Shown here: positions 55,566 through 64,000 of the stretch, piece after piece | Position numbering within the stretch: position 1 is the stretch's first letter | Layout of the letters: every line of letters begins with the position of its first letter | Source: Arenimonas daejeonensis | GTDB lineage: Bacteria > Pseudomonadota > Gammaproteobacteria > Xanthomonadales > Xanthomonadaceae | Length of the DNA stretch: 64,000 bases | Reading direction: 5' to 3' | Assembly: GCF_007993735.1 (NCBI RefSeq) | Contig: NZ_CP042453.1 | Span: forward strand, 744,001-808,000 | Position numbers and translations under genes: made by a program | The notes under the pieces: model-generated | What the model saw: the letters and a program-made list of their open reading frames with translations, nothing else | Told to the model about the DNA's origin: nothing | The model's database searches: none

Positions 55566-55835
55566 TCACCAGCCGCTGTTGGGCTTGACCTCTTCGGCGA
55601 TCTGGCTCGCGGCGCAGCTCAGGCCCTGCGCGGCCAGCCCACCAACGGCGCCGATGATCGCTCCAGGCACGGCGCCGACGCCTGCGCCCAGTGCGCCGCC
55701 GATCGCGCCGCCGACGGCACCCTGGACCGTGGAGCTGATGAAACTGCCGGAACTGCAGGCAGGCAGCTGATAACCGGCGCGCGACTCGTTACCGCCGGAA
55801 ACGAAGCTGATTTCATCAAAAGTGACCATTCGCAT
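55566..55835 (-). CDS. Putative double-glycine-leader bacteriocin-like peptide precursor
   Basis: An 89-residue product. The first 15 residues, MRMVTFDEISFVSGG, fit the double-glycine leader of class II bacteriocins and microcins (hydrophobic residues at -4, -7 and -12, acidic residues between, GG at the cleavage point). The 74-residue core has Cys27 and Cys74, and between them a Gly/Ala-rich hydrophobic segment with repeated GxxxG (AVGGAIGGALGAGVGAVPG), as in membrane-active two-peptide bacteriocins. Base composition near its start is more AT-rich than the neighbours. No exporter with a C39 peptidase and no immunity gene is seen nearby. It could instead be secreted by a distant system. Confidence 0.72.
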   Translation of the reverse strand: MRMVTFDEISFVSGGNESRAGYQLPACSSGSFISSTVQGAVGGAIGGALGAGVGAVPGAIIGAVGGLAAQGLSCAASQIAEEVKPNSGW

Positions 55836-56144
55836 TGTTCTGTTCTCTCTTCTGGCCAGAAATATTGCTGGCGGCGGAAACCTAACGCACGCCATCCATC
55901 CTGCCCATGGCGATGGCCGGTGCGGACGCCCCGCCAGGGTCCCGCACGCGTCAACACGCACTGACCGGTGTGGCGCGAGCGACAGGAAAACCAGCCTTCC
56001 CGGTCCGGACGCTAAGTGGTCGTGCACAAGTTCTGTGAAGCATCGCGCGACATGTCATTTCCGTTCACGGCCACCGGCCGGACGCGCACCGGTCCTGCCG
56101 CCGGTTTCATGTAAGGTCATGCAACCCAGTGCCGGAACCCTGCC
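55836..56144. other. Intergenic region of about 309 bases
   Basis: Lies between the peptide gene (leftward) and the amidohydrolase gene (rightward), so it carries divergent promoters. Near 55850-55870 there is a short AT-rich patch with AATATT flanked by GCCAG and CTGGC. No open frame or RNA was recognised. Confidence 0.6.
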
Positions 56145-58156
56145 ATGTTGATCCGCCTGCAAGTCCTTGTCCTGCTCGTCGTCGCGCCCGCCGTGCAAGC
56201 TGGCGAGTCCCGCGAGATCCGCTACGACTGGATCACCGGGGCGAACGCAGCGGCGGGCTGGTCACCCGGGTGGACGAACAGGGCCAACGCACCAGCGAGT
56301 TCGAGTTCAACGACCGCGGGCGCGGCCCGAAACTGGTCGAGCGGATCACGCTCGACGCGGCCGGACTTCCGCTGGCGATCGAAGTGGACGGCAACAGCTA
56401 CATGGGCGCGCCCGTGCAGGAAGATTATTCCCGCGTGGAAGGGGCGGCGAAGTGGAACAGCACGCTGGACCGCGGCGAGCGCACCACCACAAGCCCGTCC
56501 TTTTACGCGGCCGCCGAAGGCACGCCGGACCAGCTGGCATTGCTGGCCCGTGCGCTGCTGCGTGCGCCGGGGCAGCGACTGCCGCTGCTACCGGCCGGCG
56601 AAGCCCGCATCGAGGTGCTGCTGAGCCATGAATTCACCACCGGCGGCGAGAAGCAGCGCGCCACCCTGCACGCGATCAGTGGGCTGGGCTTCACGCCCGA
56701 ATTCATCTGGCTGGATGAAGACGAGGACCTGTTCGCGCTGAGCTATGGCTGGATGGGCCTGGCGCGGGAAGGGCGGGGCGAGGTGCTGGAGGAAATCCGC
56801 CGGCTGCAGGACCAGGCGGAAGACACCCTGCTGCGCCAGCGTGCGACCGAGCTGACCCAACGCATGCCCGCGCGCTGGTGCCTGAGCGATGCGCGCTGGC
56901 TGGACGTGGACACGGGCAAGTTGAACCCGGCCGCCAACCTGCTGATCGCCGACGGTGTGATCGAAGCCGTCGGCGCGCCCGCGGACGTCGACTGCAGCGG
57001 TCTGCCGCAGATCCCCGCCGCCGGGCGGATCGTGCTGCCGGGCCTGTGGGACATGCACGTGCATGCCGGTGCGTCCGACGGACTGCTGCACATCGCCAAC
57101 GGCGTGACCGGCGCGCGCGACCTGGCCAACGACCACGAGCAGCTGATGAAGGTGGCGGCCAGTTTCGCCAGCGGCGAACTCGTCGGGCCGCGGCTGCAGC
57201 GCTCCGGTTTCATCGACAAGAAAAGTCCGTACACGGCGCCGACCGGCGCGCCGGTGGACACGCTCGAGCAGGCCCTGGCGCAGATCGACCAGTACGCCGC
57301 GCAGGGTTACCCGCAGGTCAAGATCTACTCGTCCATCCCGCCCGAATGGGTGGCGCCGATGGCGGCGCGCATCCACGGCCACGGCATGCGGCTGTCGGGC
57401 CACATCCCGGCCTTCATGAGCGCCGAACAGGCGGTGCGCCAGGGTTTCGACGAGATCCAGCACGTCAACATGCTGTTCCTGAACTTCGTGTCCGACGCCG
57501 ACACCGACAGCCGCACGCCGCAGCGTTTCCTGAAGGTGGCGGAGAAGGGCGGCGACCTGGACCTGGACAGCGCGGAAGTCCGCGACTTCATCGCCCTGCT
57601 CAAGCAGCGCGACATCGTGGTGGACCCGACGGTGAGCATCTTCGACGAGATGTTCCGCCACCGCTCGGGCGAAGTCTCGCCGGTGCTGGCCAGTGTTGCC
57701 GATCATCTTCCGCCCCAGGTGCAGCGGTCGGCCCGTGCCGGCAGCCTGGACATCAACGAGGGGAACGCCGCGCGCTACGCGGCGTCGGCCGAGGCGCTGC
57801 TCGGCATGATCCGCAGGCTGCACGAAGCTGGCGTCCGATTGGTGCCGGGCACCGACAGCATCGTCGGCTTCACCCTGCACCGGGAGCTCGAGCTGTACGT
57901 GCAGGCGGGCATTCCCAACGCCGAAGTGATCCGGCTGGCCACTTCGTCCGCCGCGGACATCGCCAATACCGGCGTCAAGGTCGGCCGCATCGCGCCGGGC
58001 CAGGCCGCGGACCTGCTGGTGGTGGACGGCGACCCGCTGCAGGACATCGCCGCGCTGCGGCGTGGTGTGCTGGTGGTGCGCGGCGACCGCGTGTTTCGCC
58101 CCGACGCGATCTACCGCAGCCTGGGCATCAAGCCGTTCGTCGAATCGATCCCGTGA
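56145..58156 (+). CDS. Exported amidohydrolase (imidazolonepropionase-like; one frameshift)
   Basis: About 670 residues with signal peptide MLIRLQVLVLLVVAPAVQA. Residues about 40-240 are a beta domain of unknown role (EGAAKWNSTLDRGERTTT). The amidohydrolase barrel follows: GRIVLPGLWDMHVHAGASDG (metal His pair), YPQVKIYSSIPPEWV, RLSGHIPAF, IQHVNMLF, RLVPGTDSI and PGQAADLLVVDGDPLQDI. Relatives are exported dipeptidases or imidazolonepropionase-like enzymes. One G is missing near 56243 in a run after ATCACC. Confidence 0.9.
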
Positions 58157-58168
58157 CGACGGCTGGGG

Positions 58169-58955
58169 TCATTCCCCGGCGTCGATGAACGTCCGCAGGT
58201 CGACCAGCGGCTGCTGGGTCACCCGGACGTAACCCCCGGACGATCGATCGCCACGATGACGGTGATGACCATGGGGCGAACGACACCGCCAGGATGAAGA
58301 CCGACTTGGCCCGCCGGGAGCCGGACAATCCGGTGTGGTAGCCCATGCTCATGGTGCCGAACACGATCAGTGCGTACAGCGCCACCCACACGCCAGGCGG
58401 AATACGCAGCTGGAGCCCGACGGACACACGCGACGCGTGGACCGCAAAAACATCACTGAGTGATTGGATGTACAGCGCGCCAACGTCGGAGTTCATGTCC
58501 CGGCGGCCGTTGGCGACCGCGATGTCCCAGAGGCGACGCTGGATCTGGTCGGTCCGCAACAGCGTGGGACGTACCGCTTCCGGCTGTGCGCTGCCCTCGT
58601 CCGCGAACGCCAGCCGCAGGTCCAGGTACTCGCGCAGCAAGGTGCGGGTTTCGGCACGGTCGGCCTCGGTGAGGAAATCCGAGCGCAGGTAAGTCAGCCG
58701 GATCGCGTTTGCATCCTCGCGCACCAGTGTCTTCTTGGCGTCGTAGCGGTTCGCGGCCAATCCGAACGTGAAGGCCAGCATGAACGCGGTCAGGCCGAGG
58801 ATGGCGCCGGCCACGCCCGACGCGGGCGATTCCTTCTCGTCCTCGGAACGACGGTGCGAGCTGCGGCCCAGGCGGTATCCGGCTTCGACCGCCGCCATCA
58901 CGGCGGCGATGGTGGCGACGAAGAAGATCCAGACGGGAACGGAATCGAGGTTCAT
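58169..58955 (-). CDS. DUF4239 membrane protein (one frameshift)
   Basis: About 262 residues. Segments MNLDSVPVWIFFVATIAAVM (helix 1), GVAGAILGLTAFMLAFTFGL (helix 2), VWVALYALIVFGTMSMGY and a last helix after the break form a four-helix bestrophin-like layout. The soluble middle carries ANAIRLTYLRSDFLTEADRA and REYLDLRLAFADEG, typical of DUF4239. One base is missing near 58265. Function unknown; ion conduction has been proposed for the fold. Confidence 0.85.
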
Positions 58956-59045
58956 GTGCGGGATCCTCTTGATCGCCTGCGGTACCGGAATGGACCGGGA
59001 TCCCACGCCGCCCCTGCGGGTCAACGCGACCCGCCTGCCGGCGCA

Positions 59046-59192
59046 TTACCAGGTCTCGTCGCCTGCCATTTCCTTCTTGCGCCTTTCGCGGTTGCGTTCC
59101 CTGCGCGACGCCTCGCGTTCCCGCCGGGCCGACGCCAAGGAACGCCGGGACCGCGGCGTCCGCAACTCCAGTCGTTTCCGATTGCGGTTCAT
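59046..59192 (-). CDS. Small highly basic protein
   Basis: A possible 48-residue product, MNRNRKRLELRTPRSRRSLA then repeated REREA/RRERNRERRKK, ending EMAGDETW. Strongly positive and helical. It has an ATG at 59192 and no good ribosome binding site; coding is uncertain. Alternatively it is non-coding with chance codons. It lies between the DUF4239 gene and the tRNA. Confidence 0.4.
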   Translation of the reverse strand: MNRNRKRLELRTPRSRRSLASARREREASRRERNRERRKKEMAGDETW

Positions 59193-59345
59193 GGGCGCTT
59201 CCCCGTCGGGATCCGGGTGCACCGGCACCCGCTTGGCAGACTGTCCTCCAAGCGACCGCAGGCCGTGTTGACCTTGATCAAAAGCTTGTCGCCGCAGAGT
59301 CCGCCTCCCGGGAGCGCCACCGGGGCGGGATCGTCACAGGAGAGT

Positions 59346-59421
59346 TGGCGCGCCCGGAGGATTCGAACCCCCGACCAATGGCTTCGGAAGCCACTACTCT
59401 ATCCGGCTGAGCTACGGGCGC
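59346..59421 (-). tRNA. tRNA-Arg, anticodon CCG
   Basis: A 76-nt cloverleaf on the minus strand: acceptor GCGCCCG/CGGGCGC, D-arm GCTCAGCCGGATAGAGT, anticodon stem-loop GTGGC-TTCCGAA-GCCAT (CCG reads CGG codons), T-arm GGTTCGAATCC, discriminator G and an encoded CCA end (59346-59348). Confidence 0.97.
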
Positions 59422-59560
59422 GTCGTGTGTTGCGGGGACCTTGCGGTCCGGGCCGGGGCAGCGGGGCTGCCGCCGGCGGTCCGCAGGGCCACCGGGTTTC
59501 CGGTGGCCTGCGGCCGGCGATTATAGCCCAAGGCCCGGGCGAAACGGCCCGGGCACGGGT

Positions 59561-59800
59561 TCAGAGCACCGGGCGGCGGTACATCGCCGCATTGATGCAG
59601 GCAAAGATCGACACCGCGAACCAGCCGAAGGGCAGCAGGCTCAGGGTGATCAGCCAGCTGGCGACGAAGGCCAGGCAGGCGAACACGAACCAGAACAGGG
59701 CCGACAGCACCCGCCCCTGGATCAGCTGGCCCAGCCCCGGAAACAGCAGGCTGCAGATGGCGGCGATGACATTGCCGGCGGAACCTGGACCGTTGCTCAT
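59561..59800 (-). CDS. Small membrane protein (TM2/SPW-like)
   Basis: An intact 79-residue protein with two hydrophobic stretches, [20 protein letters not shown] and [20 protein letters not shown], and a third at the end ([13 protein letters not shown]). The [10 protein letters not shown] motif is common to small DUF/TM2-like membrane proteins found in proteobacteria. Function unknown. It lies downstream of the ubiA start region, divergent from ubiA. Confidence 0.8.
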   Translation of the reverse strand: MSNGPGSAGNVIAAICSLLFPGLGQLIQGRVLSALFWFVFACLAFVASWLITLSLLPFGWFAVSIFACINAAMYRRPVL

Positions 59801-59886
59801 GCGGGTGCTCCTCGTGAAGGGTCAAGGCTAAAGCTGGGGCCGTACCGGCGTCCGGTCAAGGGCCGGGCCTCTGCTAGGCTTTATCG

Positions 59887-60827
59887 ATGTCTTACGAACG
59901 ATACGCCCCCCGGTTCCCGACCCGGTACCGCCGCTCTGGCGCCAGCGCCTGCCGCATTTCTGGCAGCTGGTCCGCGGCGACCGGCCGGTCGGCATCCTGC
60001 TGCTGCTGTGGCCGACCTGGTGGGCGCTGTGGCTGGCCGCCGAGGGAGTTCCGCCGGTCGGCACGCTGCTGATCTTCACCGCCGGCGTTTGGCTGACCCG
60101 TTCGGCCGGCTGCGTGATCAACGACTACGCCGACCGCTGGCTGGACCCGCAGGTCGAGCGCACGAAATCGCGGCCGCTGGCCACCGGCGCGGTGTCGGCG
60201 CGCGAGGCGCTGGCGCTGTTCGCCGTGCTGATGCTGGTCGCCTTCGGCCTGGTGCTGCTGACCAACCGGCTCACGGTTTACCTGAGCGTGGCCGCGGTGG
60301 TCCTGGCCGCCACCTATCCTTTCCTCAAGCGTTACACCTACCTGCCGCAGGCCTGGCTGGGCCTGGCCTTCGGCTGGGGCATCCCGATGGCGTTCGCGGC
60401 GGTGCAGGGCGAGGTGCCGGCGCTGGCCTGGCTGCTGTTATGGGCAACCTGCTGTGGACCACGGCCTACGACACCTGGTACGCGATGGTGGACCGCGAGG
60501 ACGACATCCGCGCCGGTTCGAAATCCACCGCCATCCTGTTCGGCGAGGCCGACCTGATCGCGCTGGCCCTGCTGTTTGCCGGGTTCTTCTGGGCGATGTG
60601 GCTGGTGGGCGCGCGCGCGGAACTGGGCCTGCTCTACCTGGGGCGGCCTGGCGGTGGCCCTGCTGGTGGTGGGGCTGCAGTTCTGGATCGCGCGCCACCG
60701 CGGCCGCGGCGAATGTTTCATCGCCTTCCGCACCAATCAGTGGGTGGGCCTGTTCGTGTTCGCCGGCATCGCCGCCCAATACGCGTTGGGCGACGAGTGG
60801 CTGATGACGCTCCTCGGTAACCGCTGA
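59887..60827 (+). CDS. ubiA: 4-hydroxybenzoate polyprenyltransferase UbiA (three frameshifts)
   Basis: About 313 residues with many membrane helices. It joins the prenyl tail to 4-hydroxybenzoate in ubiquinone biosynthesis. The first Asp-rich motif is [20 protein letters not shown] (residues about 75-94), and the second, after the second break, is [18 protein letters not shown]; both bind the prenyl diphosphate through magnesium. [20 protein letters not shown] is the typical first helix. Frame changes lie near 59915, 60437 and 60648. Being essential, the gene is most likely whole in the organism. Confidence 0.92.
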
Positions 60828-60866
60828 GTTCCGGTACCCACGCCCGGACGGCGTGGGCCCGCGGCC

Positions 60867-61415
60867 TCAGGACGGCCTGAGCTGGCGCAACTTCAATCCG
60901 ACGGCGATCTGCAGACCGCCATACAGCAGCGCCACCACGCCGATCCACACGGCGGCGGCCACCAGGGCCACGCCGAGGTTGGCCAGGAACAGCCCGCCCA
61001 GCCCGATCGACAGCACGCCGCTGAGCGCGATCATCCATTCGCCCTGGATCGCCTTGCGCACGCGAATGGCAAACAGGATCCGGAACACGCCGGCGATGAC
61101 CAGCCAGCCCGCCAGCAGCATCAGCAGGATGCCGGCGGTGGCGACCGGGTTGGCGATGGCCACGGCACCGAAGGCAAGTGAGGCCAGGCCATACAGCGCC
61201 AACCAGCCCTTGGGCACGGTCACCTTCGGATCGAACAGGGCCAGGAGCGAGGCGATGCCTTCGGCCAGGGCCAGCACGCCGAATGCCCAGGCCAGGGCCA
61301 CCACGGCCTGCAGCGGCTGGGTGAAGAGATAGAAGGCGAACAGTACGCTGATGACGCCGAAAGCCACGGCCACCCACCAGTTGCGTCCCATCGTGGAAAC
61401 AGCGTTGTCGCTCAT
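60867..61415 (-). CDS. HdeD-like (DUF308) membrane protein
   Basis: An intact 182-residue protein with six predicted membrane helices, starting MSDNAVSTMGRNWWVAVAFG and containing repeats of the form LPLQAVVALAWAFGVLALAEG and TAGILLMLLAGWLVIAGVFR. The DUF308/HdeD family is linked to acid resistance in E. coli. Convergent with ubiA. Confidence 0.88.
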   Translation of the reverse strand: MSDNAVSTMGRNWWVAVAFGVISVLFAFYLFTQPLQAVVALAWAFGVLALAEGIASLLALFDPKVTVPKGWLALYGLASLAFGAVAIANPVATAGILLMLLAGWLVIAGVFRILFAIRVRKAIQGEWMIALSGVLSIGLGGLFLANLGVALVAAAVWIGVVALLYGGLQIAVGLKLRQLRPS

Positions 61416-61525
61416 TCAAATCCCCTGGGTTGGACATGCGTGGTTGCCTTCAGGGGATACGCCGCCCGACAAAGACTGTCAACGAAGCTGCCTGGGCTCC
61501 GGCGCAGGGAGGGCCGCAGGCCCGG

Positions 61526-62220
61526 TCACGGCACGCGTGCGCAGACCCAGGCATCCACCCGCGTCACGCCGGCGGCATGCAAGGCGAGGACAGCCGCCTG
61601 CAGGGTCGCGCCGGTGGTCATGACGTCATCCACCAGGGCCACATGCCGCAAGGGCGTGGCCGGGGCGAAGAAGGCACCCTGCAGGTTGCTTCGGCGGGCC
61701 CGCGCATCGAGTTCCGACTGCGGTGGGGTATGGCGCTGCCGCCGCAGCAGGGTCGGCTCCAGGGGCAGCGCCAGGGAGGATGCGATGGGCCGGGCCAGTT
61801 CAGGGCCTGGTCGTAGCCACGCTGGCGCAGGCGCGATCGGTGCAAGGGCAGCGGGATCACGGCCTGCGGGCGTTCGGCGCCGGCCAGGCCTTCGAGCATG
61901 AGTTCTGAAAGCAGCCGGCCGGCGGCCAGGTCGGCGTGGAACTTGAAGCGGGGCAACAGGCGGTCTACCGGGTGGCCGTAACGCAGGGCGGCGCGGGTCA
62001 GCGATTGGGGCGGCGGGGCTTGCAGGCAGGCACCGCAGGCGGCGGAAGCTTCGGTCAGGGGCAGGGCGCAATGCGGGCAGGCGATCCGGTTCCAGGGCAG
62101 GGCGGCGCGGCAGTCGGCGCAGAGGTCCTGACCCTGCGCGCCACGTTCGCCGCAGACCAGGCAACGGGCCGGCAACAGGGCCTGGCCCAGGTCGCGCAGG
62201 CAGGCCGTCCAGGCGGTCAT
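61526..62220 (-). CDS. comF: ComF family protein (one frameshift)
   Basis: About 231 residues. An N-terminal double zinc ribbon: [13 protein letters not shown] and [11 protein letters not shown], with CPHCALPL, precedes a phosphoribosyltransferase fold with [19 protein letters not shown] and the PRPP loop [18 protein letters not shown]. ComF is needed for DNA uptake in competent bacteria; the gene lies next to the biotin genes in many proteobacteria. One C is missing near 61799 (restoring NLARPIA). Confidence 0.92.
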
Positions 62221-62305
62221 GCCGGACTGTGCGCGACATCACGGATGCCCGGGGATTCGCCGGAATAGTCTGACGCCCCTGGTTGGCCCGCCCCCGGGAA
62301 ACCCC

Positions 62306-62335
62306 GTCAACTTCCGGCCCTCGGGTTTGGTTGAC
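62306..62335 (+). promoter_or_regulatory. Inverted repeat upstream of bioB
   Basis: GTCAAC and GTTGAC, perfect arms 18 bases apart, 62 bases ahead of the bioB ATG and in the comF-bioB divergent gap. The layout resembles a BirA operator, but the arms are shorter than and unlike the standard TTGTAAAC-type site; TTGACA at 62331 could also be a -35 box. Confidence 0.35.
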
Positions 62336-62396
62336 AGGGTGGGGCATGCTCACCAGACTGCCGCTCTCCGCTGCCCCGCGCCGTCAGGGTTTCACC

Positions 62397-63412
62397 ATGC
62401 CTGCTGTCATCCGCCACGATTGGACGCGCGAGGAAGTCCTCGCCCTGTTCGACCTTCCCTTCCCGGAATTGATGTTCCGTGCCGCCTCCGTGCACCGCGA
62501 GCGTTTCGACCCGAGCGAGGTCCAGGTCTCGACCCTGCTGTCGGTGAAAACCGGCGGCTGCCCCGAGGACTGCGCCTACTGCCCGCAGGCCGCGCGCTAC
62601 CACACCGGTGTCGAAGCCACGAAGCTGATGAGCACCGAGGCGGTGCTGGAAAAGGCCCGCGCCGCCAAGGCCGCCGGCGCCTCACGCTTCTGCATGGGCG
62701 CCGCCTGGCGCAGCCCGAAGGACCGCGACATCCCGAAGGTGGCCGAGATGATCCGCGAGGTGAAGGCCTGGGCCTGGAAACCTGCGCGACGCTGGGCATG
62801 CTCAAGGAACAGCAGGCCATCGACCTGCGCGCCGCCGGCTTGGACTACTACAACCACAACCTGGACACCGCGCCGGACTTCTACGGCGAGATCATCCACA
62901 CCCGCGAGTACCAGGACCGCCTGGACACGCTGGAACACGTGCGCGACGCCGGCATGAAGACCTGCTGCGGCGGTATCGTCGGCATGGGCGAATCGCGCGG
63001 CCAGCGCGCCGGCCTGCTGCAGGCGCTGGCGAACCTGCCGGCGCATCCGGATTCGGTGCCGATCAACCGCCTGGTGCAGGTCGAAGGCACGCCGTTGGCC
63101 GGTACCGCCCTGCTGGATCCGTTCGAGTTCGTGCGCACGATCGCCGTGGCCCGCCTGATGATGCCGGCGGCGATGGTGCGGCTGTCGGCGGGCCGCGCCG
63201 AGATGAGCGAGGAACTGCAGGCGATGTGTTTCCTGGCCGGCGCCAATTCCATCTTCTACGGCGAAAAGCTGCTGACCACCGGCAACCCGGACGTCGAGGC
63301 CGACCAGGCGCTGTTCGCGCGCCTGGGCCTGCGCCCGATGGCCATCGTGCAGGAATCGAACACCGTGCACGCCGACATCGTCGAAACCGCCAACCCGGCC
63401 TGCGCCGCCTGA
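62397..63412 (+). CDS. bioB: Biotin synthase BioB (one frameshift)
   Basis: About 338 residues. A radical SAM enzyme that inserts sulfur into dethiobiotin. The iron-sulfur site is [16 protein letters not shown] (residues about 58-73); [16 protein letters not shown] and [12 protein letters not shown] are family motifs, as are EGTPLAG and [17 protein letters not shown] near the end. One G is missing near 62775 ([13 protein letters not shown] when restored). The start at 62397 ([13 protein letters not shown]) is chosen over upstream ATGs. bioF follows after one base. Confidence 0.96.
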
Positions 63413-63413
63413 C

Positions 63414-64000
63414 ATGGCCCGTACCCGTCTCGCCGACCGGTTGGCCGCCGCCCGCGCCGAACGCGTGGCCAAGGCCGCGCTGCGCACGCGCCGCGAGATC
63501 GAGGCGCGCGAAGGCGTGAAGGTGCTGGTCGGCGGCCAGCAGTTGACCAGCTTCTGCGGCAACGACTACCTCGGCCTCAGCCAGCACCTGGACGTCGTCG
63601 CCGCACTGCAGGAAGCCGCTGCCTGGCACGGCGTCGGCAGCACCGGCTCGGCCGGCGTCAGCGGCCACCACCGCGAACACGCCGCCTTCGAACGTGAGAT
63701 GGCGCAGTGGCTGGGTTACGAACGTGGCCTGTTCTTCGGCAGCGGCTACCAGGCCAACCTGGCCGTGCTGCAGTCGCTGCTGCGCGAGGGCGACCTGTGC
63801 GTGCAGGACAAGCTCAACCACGCCTGCCTGATCGACGGTGCGCGCCTGTCCGGCTGCGAGCTAAAGCGTTATCCGCACACCGACGTCGAAGCCGCGATGC
63901 GCCAGCTGATGACACGCCGCGATGGCGTGGCGATCCTGGCCACCGACGGCGTCTTCAGCATGGACGGTGATCGTGCGCCACTGGCCGACCTGGCCCTGGT
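63414..64000 (+). CDS. bioF: 8-amino-7-oxononanoate synthase BioF, N-terminal part
   Basis: The first 195 codons are present and open to the right edge. PLP-dependent enzyme of the alpha-oxoamine synthase family, catalysing the first committed step of biotin synthesis. Motifs: [47 protein letters not shown] and [16 protein letters not shown]; the PLP-binding Lys lies beyond the window. ATG lies one base past the bioB stop, so it is translationally coupled to it. Confidence 0.95.
   Translation, partial: MARTRLADRLAAARAERVAKAALRTRREIEAREGVKVLVGGQQLTSFCGNDYLGLSQHLDVVAALQEAAAWHGVGSTGSAGVSGHHREHAAFEREMAQWLGYERGLFFGSGYQANLAVLQSLLREGDLCVQDKLNHACLIDGARLSGCELKRYPHTDVEAAMRQLMTRRDGVAILATDGVFSMDGDRAPLADLAL

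Noticed and set aside
55432..55770. A 112-residue rightward gene opposite the double-glycine peptide
   Set aside because: Composition is Arg/Pro/Thr-rich without any motif, and it runs through the terminator; the leftward frame has a recognisable leader and core.
62306..62335. A definite BirA operator upstream of bioB
   Set aside because: The arms are only 6 bases and do not match the usual TTGTAAAC-type sequence, so it is reported only as an inverted repeat.

Overview
The window is 64 kb of uniformly GC-rich, densely coding bacterial chromosome. Gene content (NrdAB with a eukaryotic-type alpha subunit, monomeric isocitrate dehydrogenase, HrpB, QueF, ZapE, UbiA, c5-type cytochrome, MASE1 sensor, ECF sigma factor with a Ser/Thr kinase, DUF748, bioB-bioF) and codon use point to a gammaproteobacterium, most likely Xanthomonadales/Lysobacteraceae (Lysobacter/Luteimonas/Arenimonas-like). 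No phage, IS element, CRISPR array or rRNA is present; the only tRNA seen is tRNA-Arg(CCG) at 59.4 kb.

Layout. 0-10.6 kb: TatD start, HrpB helicase (with an in-frame palindromic-repeat insertion), an H1-like basic protein, a DUF885 peptidase, a methyltransferase, RluE, an ABC exporter, a lipoprotein methyltransferase and a CPBP protease. 10.6-19.3 kb: katG behind an OxyR-like site, acyl-CoA dehydrogenase, NADP-isocitrate dehydrogenase, two small exported proteins and queF. 19.4-24.5 kb: nrdA-nrdB ribonucleotide reductase operon behind a cobalamin riboswitch, with nrdA interrupted by a homing-endonuclease intein whose +1 residue is Gly. 24.5-30.6 kb: membrane protein, M20 hydrolase, the nuclease/hydrolase/zapE cluster and a c5-like cytochrome. 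30.8-37.4 kb: degenerate MASE1 histidine kinase, RES/Xre toxin-antitoxin pair, two BON-domain stress proteins flanking tspO and an M64 peptidase. 37.4-46.7 kb: phosphoribosyltransferase with an in-frame TAG, AlkD-like protein, MrfA/MrfB-like helicase-exonuclease pair, ECF sigma factor with its kinase, I78 inhibitor. 46.8-59.2 kb: DUF748, hydrolases, Old Yellow Enzyme, TraB/GumN protein, a double-glycine-leader peptide gene, an amidohydrolase and a DUF4239 protein. 59.3-64 kb: tRNA-Arg, ubiA, HdeD-like protein, comF, bioB-bioF.

Sequence quality matters for every entry. About 45 single-base indels interrupt otherwise well-conserved genes, most of them one base short in a G, C, A or T run. Essential genes (nrdA, nrdB, ubiA) are affected alongside accessory ones, and reading resumes perfectly in the next frame, so I treat them as assembly errors and give each gene as one CDS spanning the break. 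The observations most worth following are the riboswitch-plus-intein ribonucleotide reductase, the palindromic repeats translated inside two DNA-helicase/nuclease genes, the putative bacteriocin-like peptide, and the sigma factor that carries Thr where acidic residues are expected.
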